Shown: positions 56,465 to 64,000 of the stretch, piece after piece
Position numbering within the stretch: position 1 is the first letter of the stretch
Layout: each line of letters starts with the position of its first letter
Assembly (NCBI RefSeq): GCF_021130785.1
Contig: NC_060213.1
Location: 65,510,001-65,574,000 of the forward strand
From: Homalodisca vitripennis
Lineage: Eukaryota; Arthropoda; Insecta; Hemiptera; Cicadellidae
Direction of reading: 5' to 3'
Length of the DNA: 64,000 nt
Program-made: the position numbers and the translations under genes
Notes under the pieces: generated by a model
What the model was told of the DNA's origin: nothing
What the model saw: only the letters and a program-made list of their open reading frames with translations
The model's database searches: none

Positions 56465-58545
56465 AAGATGTATTATTGTATATTAATATAGCTCAATAAC
56501 GTCGGTCCATACCACCTGGACACGAGAAACTGTATACACATTGTATTTTGTACCATACCTACGAAACAGACAATTGTGTTCAGTCAATTGGTTGCACGAA
56601 GAGTATAGGATGCGACTTCAACAAAGCAGTCAATTAAGTCGCTACACATCAATATTTCACGCCAGAGTGGTAGAAACTGTTTAACTTTAAGTTTGCACGA
56701 AGATACAAACAAGTTAGTCACTTGGCAAAAGTCAAACTGGCTCCTTAATTAAGGAACGAGCAAACATTAACTCACCTGCGGTTGTCTCAATTAAACTTGG
56801 TGGATCCCCTTCGAAAATGGTTGGCAATTCCTCATCCCGTCTAAAAAATCTCTAAAGATTAAATTTAATAGCACTCTTCTTTCTAAAACTATCTACAGTA
56901 TAATTTTCATTCTCTGTATATAACCCTTATGGTTGGTTACCTCCAATAAAATAAGCAAAGACTGTACTTCAAATATCAGGGAGAACTACTCCATACCACG
57001 TGTCGCGTAACAAGTTACCTAAATTTTCAACATCTAATTGTTTCTTCTTTAATGTTCTCTTTCAATAATATATTTTGTATACAACATAAGTTGTAGCATG
57101 AATTTCTACTACTCCCGGTACGGTAGGTAATTCTTCTAAGTTTCAGAAATATTACAGAACTTTAAATGGTAACGCCATGAAACGTACGTATAAGTATCAG
57201 TGAGATAAATTGAATAATTGTTGATTAGTTATTATATGCAAAGTCGTCTTGTAACTTAAGTATTTTCTGCCTCATAGTGTCATATTTCTAGGCATAGCTA
57301 TCTCTATCAAGCGATATAAACATAAATTTCCGTGCCCTAATATAATACTAACCTACTATTTATGCAGGTAAAACAAGCATTCAACAACCGATAACAAACA
57401 ATCTATAACATCGATTCATTGCATCTCCGGGAACACTAACATTGACGATGACGTAACTAGTCCATACGCAATGCATACATTGTGCCATTAGCGGTGTTTA
57501 CCTGTTGCATATAATTAACAATCACTGATGCAGGATTATGCGTACTGTAGACCCTGCATGCTTTAAATACACGAGGGGTTTATAAAACAACATCTCTTTT
57601 ATTTCTACGAAAAGAAAACTTGAATGTGGCAATAATGTTATACAACCCATTATTTTTTAATTTAGTTTATATCTGTCTTCTACAACATTTCCTGCTTCCA
57701 CTTACTTAAATATATTAAAAGACAAAAACAGTTTTTACTAGTACAATTAAAAGTAAAACAAAACTGGAGTAGAAAATAGAAGTGCAATATACTATTCCGA
57801 AACCATTAATACATTTTAAGGAGAGATAATATATCTTCAATTATTGTATCTTTATTTATATCGGTGTTTCGTTCGACTTTATTTGTAATGTGTTTGTTGA
57901 ATGCAACTTAGATGAACTGGAAAATTTAGACAAAACGAACATGTGATAGCGTTCATTTTGAGGTTCTTCGTCACCGACTGAACATCTCTTCAGACGAACA
58001 TGACTCCAGTTTCCAGGAGTCAAGTCTGCGACAGCGTCAGATTGCAGACGCTGCACCAAGAGGAACATGAATTCGACATTCCCATAGAAAATTTAGTCCG
58101 AATATTTTTGGACTATAGTCGTTGTTATATCTTGCTGACAAATAATTCTTATAAAAACCAGTCGTGTCACTTGTTATAACTGAAATTTTTGCTCAAGGTT
58201 ACTAAAACAGTGTTTAATATAACTGCATAGTCTGTATGTGTAAAAATAATTGTAAAAATTAAATTTATTATATCATGCTTCGAGAAGTAAAAGCATATGG
58301 AATAGTGCGAACTAGGAAGGCATACTTTTTTATCAATAACATTATGTAGCGACGCAAAGATAACGTCTTAAGATACTTGTTTCTGTGGCTACTAGATGAA
58401 GAATTTCATATAAGTATCAGTAAAAGTATTTTCTCAAACACTATTCATTTCAGTTGGTTAGACTGAAGTATTTTGTATACTTACCAATATAATATGTTAG
58501 AAGTTTATTTTTGACGATGGAAGGATTGTGAAGGAAATCGGATTC
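56465..58545. other. Mostly AT-rich non-coding stretch
   Basis: A possible R7 scrap lies at 56990-57015 (CATACCACGTGTCGCGTAAC). The less AT-rich patches at 57410-57560 and 57955-58070 are unassigned; the minus-strand frame 57856-58068 has no recognisable domain. Confidence 0.45.
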
Positions 58546-58549
58546 TTCC

Positions 58550-58760
58550 GGACATTTCCCATCGTTCAGTGAAACAAAATATCAGCAACACTACGTTTCA
58601 AGATCTGCAATCTCATCTCTTCTTCAGGTAAATAACTAACCTAATACATAATTAAAAATAAAGAAATCATACCAAAGCACTATGACAGGCCTAAGTGAGG
58701 AATTACAACCACCATGTTGTGAGTCAATTTAACTAACTCAAAAACATGGACTTAATAAAA
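58550..58760 (+). repeat. Dispersed repeat R9 copy
   Basis: Partner of 56010-56235 in opposite orientation. 'TCATCTCTTCTTCAGGTAAA' and 'ACAACCACCATGTTGTGAGT' are the best blocks. Confidence 0.7.
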
Positions 58761-58769
58761 AACTATACA

Positions 58770-61370
58770 CAAAACTAATCATCAAAACTGAACTACAGAA
58801 TACAGGTCACAATACGTCTGCATTCGTCTACCAACCACCTACGAATAGGTGGTGTCACCTTCGAGTTCTTTTATCAAAATAGTATTTATATTGTTATAAC
58901 ATGCTTCAGTACTTACTACAAAAACCGAATGGCAAACCTACCTGAAACAAAGTAGACACATTGTGAACGGATTTTGCACTGTTTAAAATTAAAGTCAACA
59001 AACACTTCTAAAACTTAGCAACCATATAAAAGATTTAAGATCTAGATTTAAAAATAATATTCTTTCTTGATTATATTCGAATTTCAAATTAACTTATATG
59101 AATTCTCGTGGCCTTCAAAGTGAAATATCTTTAATTAATATGTAATTAAGTCTTACCATTCACTAATCTCAAACTTAGTCTCACAGCTTTTAATTTTTTT
59201 TACCGATATTGATAATAGTCACTTCTTGTGTCAGAAAGTCCAAGACAGAAATAACAAAACTCAAGCTCTCAAGACTTTCACTTGACTTCAGCCGTCTTTG
59301 ACTTGACCAGAGCAGAACCTAACCGCACTTTTGTACAGTAAAACACACTTGAGAGAAACTCTCAAGGGGTGTTGTGTTCTCAAAGACATGTACACATTCA
59401 AGTGGATTCACTCTCACATCAAAAACAAATCGTTTCAATCGAAGTGGTGGGGTACATGAATTGTGATCACAGTCAGTACCATTTAAAATATAACTTTGAG
59501 TTTTTTTAAACTTTACATAACATTTTAGATTTGGGAGCGCTAGACAAATCAGAATTTTCAATATATGTTCATAAGATTTACCACGAACTTTCAATTTAGA
59601 ACTATGTTGGATAAGTTTGTTGAAGAGCAAAGACATATCAGTGTAAATAAAGTTTCATGAAATGGATTCACAAATATTGCATTATTACAGGTGTTTATTT
59701 CACGATTAAATCTTTAATTTTAATACATTGTAAATTACAGATTTTGAATTATCCATTCTGCAATAATTACCACCTACTCAAGGCACCATAAATTTGAAAA
59801 TATATAAAGATATCGACAAATGATTTCCATGGTATAATCACTGTACACACCCCAAAAAAAATTATGTATTCACCTTTGTTTAATGTTATGCCACATATAC
59901 ATATATAATTTCAACTTCTTAGACTGAATATTTGCCATTAACCACATAACAAAGTAATAAAAAATTTACTAAAAATCAGACCATAATGTAGCCTAGTTGT
60001 AAGTGATTTGCTTTGACATGTGTGTAAACCACACCCCCTACTAGAGATGGTTGGTTATGTCGGCTAGTTAATCAAGTGTTAATGCATGGCTTATATTGTT
60101 ATCACTCTGAGACCTGCAGTTACAATCTACTGTCCTTCCCTCTCATGTCTATCACTATTGGGTGTTATTCATATTATATTGTAAAATTTAATCAGGAATA
60201 ATTCTTTTTTATTTATTAAACCATTCATAATCTTAGATTCTTATAACAATTGGAAAACCTCTAAAACCAAAACTTAGCTATAAGTTATCACACTTTTAAT
60301 TTAATGTATATGTTTTGCAAAATTTTCCGGTTGTACTTCTGAAATTATTTATACATGCAACTCAGAAGGTAAGTTGATAACTCACAAAGCCTACTTTTAT
60401 GTCTTCGTTTGGAATTTTCAATGCATTCATGAATATGTGATAAACTAAACAACAGTTTACGTTAACTTTCATAGTTCGAAACAATGCAAACTGACAACCT
60501 AACAAGAGAGTAGTAAACCATAAATTCGGTTCCACACAGTTCTACCACATCTGCAACTCAGGTACCTGATCCAAAGCCAAACCAAAGCGCTAATTATAAC
60601 CTCAACAGACAAGCCCCAACACGAACACAAACACAAAGGCTTCAACATTCTCTGCGGGTTCTGCCGCGGTCGAGCACTGATTAAACATGAACTTCTTGTT
60701 CGATAGATGGTTTCGCGGCTGATTATTAAAATGCTCATCTCCTTGACAACGCGGTCGTGGTTGCTGCATTCATCTGATTGGTGGTTTTCATCGAACGCCT
60801 CATTTCAGCAATGGTTATGAAGTTTAAAGAGGAGAGTGTGTTTTCATCAGCATACGCTGGCCAGGTATGCTATATGGTGGTAAAGCAAGGTTTAAAAGTT
60901 TAAATTAATCAGAATAGAAGCACACAAATTTGATGGATTTTGGATATTTGTCAACTCTCAATTACATGACACGGGGAAGGTGGAAAATGAGGGAAATAAC
61001 CAGATAAAAGTAAGAAAAATTTCAGGATACAATCATTTGCGACTGCCAGCAAGTCCAAAGTAAAATATTAAGAGTAGTTCCTACTTCTTATTCTCAAGTA
61101 AAATAAAAACAATGCTAAGAATACAGTAAAGAAGTGGAATGCTATGGGCACGAGAATTATTCGGTGGTATCGGACAAAGCACGGCGCTCTAAGACGATTT
61201 CGACTTTCTGTGATAACATTTAAGTTATTTTGATTCTGCAGGCAAAAATACTCAACATCGTTAAGTCCGGAGTTGTCAGATCCAGTACGTGGCTTTACAA
61301 CCTCATCTGTACCGTGCACTATTTATAATAAAGCCAATGTCAAATGATTATTATGCAAATAGATACTTTG
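58770..61370. other. Mostly AT-rich non-coding stretch
   Basis: The minus-strand frames 59319-59636 (105 residues), 60499-60738 and 61068-61319 have no domain I can recognise and no splice context. CACCTACGAATAGGTGGTG near 58838-58857 forms a small hairpin. No gene called. Confidence 0.45.
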
Positions 61371-61394
61371 CCCTTCCATGATTGCTCAGCGTTC

Positions 61395-61480
61395 CTAATG
61401 AGGTACGTCTATGAGACGTTCCGTAAACCTTGGATGTTTCCTCCTCTTCAGGTACCTAACTCCTATCAGTAATTGGGTTT
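61395..61480 (+). repeat. Repeat R9 fragment
   Basis: 'GACGTTCCGTAAACCTTGGA', then 'CCTCCTCTTCAGGTACCTAA' parallels the 58590-58635 part of R9. Diverged. Confidence 0.45.
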
Positions 61481-61855
61481 TGTGCTCAAGAATGGACACA
61501 AACAAATAATTTCCTAACCTTCCTATCCGATTCACATAATATGCCAATTATTTCATATTCATACATTCACCTTTTCTAAAGGCACAACCCATAATTAAGT
61601 TTCACAGCAAACAACCAACAGATGGGAAAATTAGCACCGGAGACCCATGTACATTTCGTGAAATGTGTTTGTCTAACCTCAGCAATAATGTTATATGACT
61701 TTGTCCAAAGATTTAAGGGACACCTTGTACATGTGAAAATGTATGGAACCAGACATGATATAAATTACATAACCTATACATTTTCAAAATCAGCAGTACA
61801 AGTAACAGTTCTGAACAAAACGTATTTCATACTTTGCCCATGTAGTTTTTGGAAT

Positions 61856-61990
61856 GCCGATCGCAGTTACCGCAGTTCTGCAGCACGATCCCGGCTATCA
61901 CCCTGGGGTCCCGGGTTCAAATCATGGAATGGGCATTGGAATTTTGTACGCTAACTAATAATGATTTAATTCTAGCCTGAAGTAATGTTT
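61856..61990 (+). mobile_element. tRNA-derived SINE head, Asp-like
   Basis: Anticodon arm CCCGG-CTATCAC-CCTGGG resembles tRNA-Asp (CTGTCAC loop) with the anticodon changed from GTC to ATC. A near-B-box GGGTTCAAATC follows at the right spacing. The D-arm region (GCAGTTACCGCAGTTCTGC) is degenerate and the T stem no longer pairs. Unrelated to the other tRNA-derived elements in the window; no second copy seen here. The body is not defined. Confidence 0.5.
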
Positions 61991-61994
61991 TAAA

Positions 61995-62790
61995 CGATGT
62001 CAAGTTAAGTTTTCAGATCATCCAAAAATTACAAAAAAATAGCTTTGGTTAAAACATGAGCTGATGCCTCTAAATTTCAATGTAAATGTTCTAAGTCAAA
62101 TTGTACAGTTCCACACTTCGTCCAAATAAAACGTGTCTCATTAATCATTATCTCAGCAAATTACACAAAACTGTAAGAATGTAATTAGATTTTAAAATTT
62201 CACCAGCATTAACTGTGACTTAATGTCTTATGTGTTCTATAAGATGCCATATTCTCACAAATTACTGTTAAAATATGAATCGCATTGTTCAATAACTTAA
62301 TGAAATCTCCAAATGTTACGTATCACGCAATAAAATCATATTCAGAAAACAGTGTAGTCGAGAATGTTATTTATTTTCAAGTAACTATTATACAAACAAG
62401 TTCATATTGTAACCATATAAATCAAAGATGGCCAGCAGTTTGTTAGGAAACTTGTGGATTTACTGCAGGTACGTGGTGCCATTCTCAACAACTGCCGGAA
62501 ACTGAGTTGTTCGCACGAGAACGTGTAACTGTTTGTGGGCACATCGTATCTTTTCAGTTGATACAGTTAACAGTGCTGTTACAGTCTGTTATCTGCTCCC
62601 ACAAAAAAACACTATTCATTTGAAATTTAACATATTATTTATATTTTATGTAACAGTTCACAGTTTTACCAACACTTGCTATATTTCCCTACATTCTTAT
62701 TGAGGGGTTTTATCAATTTCATCAGAGGATTTGCAACAAGCTTTGTAGTATTTTATAAATCGAATTACGTAGTGTAGATTTTTCTATGTT
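61995..62790. other. AT-rich non-coding stretch
   Basis: No gene seen. Confidence 0.5.
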
Positions 62791-62791
62791 C

Positions 62792-62796
<5 letters not shown>

Positions 62797-62869
<73 letters not shown>
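62797..62869. repeat. (TA)n microsatellite left of the tRNA-hairpin element copy 2
   Basis: About 72 bp of alternating TA with one phase break, in the same relative position as 28391-28463. Confidence 0.95.
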
Positions 62870-62871
<2 letters not shown>

Positions 62872-62882
62872 TGACAATTTAA

Positions 62883-63110
62883 TTAATGTAAACAGAAGTC
62901 ATTTGACAGGTATTTGGTCTTCCGATCATATGTTAGTTTGGTTATTTAAACACATACTGTATGTGAAAGAAAACAGCCAAATACAAAACTAATTGAATCG
63001 GAAAAAGTGAGGGCTCTGTGGTGTAATGGTAGCACATTCACCCGGCAAGTGAGAGATCCGGGTTCGAGTCCCGGCGGAGCAAGTACTTTTAGCGATTCAA
63101 TATTTATTTG
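62883..63110 (+). mobile_element. Microsatellite-flanked tRNA-hairpin element, copy 2
   Basis: Same architecture as 28478-28749: TTAATGTAAA start, inverted pair GTATTTGGTC (62910) / GCCAAATAC (62976), left arm ATTGAATCGGAAAAAGT (62992-63008), tRNA-like gene, right arm ACTTTTAGCGATTCAAT (63085-63101). The right end passes directly into (TA)n and then (TG)n. Flanks differ from copy 1 by many substitutions and one larger indel (around 62960-62975), whereas the tRNA part differs at two positions. Confidence 0.75.
63012..63082 (+). tRNA. tRNA-like gene or tRNA-derived pseudogene, Ala(GGC)-like, copy 2
   Basis: Cloverleaf as in copy 1: acceptor GGCTCTG/CGGAGCA with a G-A mismatch at 1:72, D stem GTGT/GCAC (one T-G pair), anticodon loop CCGGCAA (GGC) and T arm CCGGG-TTCGAGT-CCCGG. 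A box TGGTGTAATGG, B box GGTTCGAGTCC, and TTTT at 63087-63090 as a Pol III terminator. Two substitutions relative to 28607-28677 across the body. The same odd C33 and 1:72 mismatch in both copies suggest inherited features of a family and not random decay. Confidence 0.65.
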
Positions 63111-63112
63111 AA

Positions 63113-63262
<150 letters not shown>

Positions 63263-63269
63263 TATATTA

Positions 63270-63336
63270 TGGGAACAACGAGAGAGGGGGGCTGAGGAGA
63301 AGGGTGGAGGGAGGAAAAGGGGAGGGGAGAGAGAAT
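63270..63336. repeat. Polypurine tract
   Basis: About 65 nt almost entirely A/G (GAGAGAGGGGGG, GGAGGGAGGAAAAGGGG) next to the (TG)n tract. Such tracts can form triplex DNA. Confidence 0.75.
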
Positions 63337-63424
63337 TTTAAGTTTTTTCTTCTTACATTTTTTTATGGATAAGCAATTCTATATAGTTCAAACTATTACT
63401 TTATTAGAATTTCTTTCAATTTAA

Positions 63425-63690
63425 GATAATTTACTGTGCTAGATACAAGACAATGTACTGTGCACCATACAAAACAATTAATAGAACCACATACAAGACA
63501 TCATATTCTACCATATACAATTCAATTTATCGTACCGCACACAAAACAATATATTGAACTCCACATAAGACAATAATGTTACGACATATAAAGACAACGC
63601 ATTGCGCAACATACAAGACAAATGTGTTGACCCACATACAGGAAATGCTTTGTAAACCATATATGAGAATGTAATGTTCTATTTGCTTAA
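63425..63690. repeat. Minisatellite, unit about 27-30 bp, about nine copies
   Basis: Units of the form CATACAAGACAATGTACTGTGCAC with many changes: 'ACCATACAAAACAAT', 'CACATACAAGACATCAT', 'CATATACAATTCAATTT', 'GCACACAAAACAATAT', 'CCACATAAGACAATAAT', 'ACATATAAAGACAACGC', 'CATACAAGACAAATGTG'. Strongly diverged. Confidence 0.8.
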
Positions 63691-63694
63691 AGAT

Positions 63695-64000
63695 TTACTA
63701 TTTGTTAAGTGATATAAGACAAAATTGTAATTGTGTACGTGGTACAGCAACCTATTTCCACCAATATCACTTTTACCCACCAAATACTTCTTGAACGCAT
63801 ACATGAAATGTTTACAGATCCAATTTCAATTTCCAAAACCTGAAATAAGAAGAACTATAAATCTCGTGTAGTATAAAATCCAACTAAAGTACTTTATTCC
63901 ACAAAATACTATATGATAACAACAACGTTATACATCTAATTTCACCATATGGTCAGTCTAAAAGTTTTATGGTATTGAATCATTAATATTAATCCTTGTA
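63695..64000. other. AT-rich non-coding stretch at window end
   Basis: No gene seen. Confidence 0.45.

Noticed and set aside
59319..59636. 105-residue minus-strand protein
   Set aside because: No recognisable domain, no repeat partner and no splice context; kept only as a note in the stretch entry.

Overview
This window looks like gene-poor, AT-rich, repeat-dense DNA from an arthropod, most likely an insect. The signs are long runs of AT-rich non-coding DNA, many (TA)n and (CA)n microsatellites, 5'-truncated non-LTR retrotransposons (LINEs) with simple-sequence tails, tRNA-derived SINEs, satellite and minisatellite arrays, and short TTAGG-type tracts (the arthropod telomere motif). A hemipteran source fits the general style of the repeats, but that is an impression and not a proof. 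No bacterial or viral gene organisation is present. I found no intact host protein-coding gene, rRNA or CRISPR array. Most open frames in the window are random, lie inside tandem repeats, or are transposon remnants.

Layout. 0-10 kb: one copy of a dispersed repeat (R1, repeated at 9 kb), three LINE 3' ends (1.5-2.25 kb plus strand, 2.64-2.96 kb minus, 3.5-4.0 kb plus), a ~225-bp tandem array, and single copies of repeats R2-R5. 7.0-7.24 kb carries one short unidentified coding-like segment on the minus strand. 10-12 kb: a 143-bp tandem array with a homogenised core and decayed edges, followed by a SINE on the minus strand. 12-21 kb: AT-rich DNA with second copies of R2, R3, R5 and R6, two possible DNA-transposon ends, and (TA)n tracts. 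21-29 kb: a 210-bp (CA)n tract, R8, a 229-bp tandem array, a 38-bp minisatellite, and a microsatellite-flanked element carrying a tRNA-like gene inside a hairpin. 29.2-31.4 kb: a 155-bp satellite organised as three 620-bp higher-order repeats. 31-45 kb: mostly AT-rich DNA with R4, R8, a 'cagggtgtccc' insect repeat and two minisatellites. 45-50 kb: a tRNA-Leu/Ser-type SINE, a perfect palindrome, a 57-T run, and a 141-bp tandem array closed by an inverted unit. 51.5-52.7 kb: a decayed LINE reverse transcriptase on the minus strand. 53-64 kb: R7 and R9 copies, a tRNA-Asp-like SINE, the second tRNA-hairpin element, a long (TG)n tract and a 28-bp minisatellite.

Nothing here works together as a pathway. 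The most interesting structures are the tRNA-in-hairpin element (two copies, tRNA part far better conserved than its flanks, Pol III signals intact), the hierarchical 155/310/620-bp satellite, and the dispersed repeat R1 whose core is much better conserved than its edges. All similarities and identities were judged by eye.
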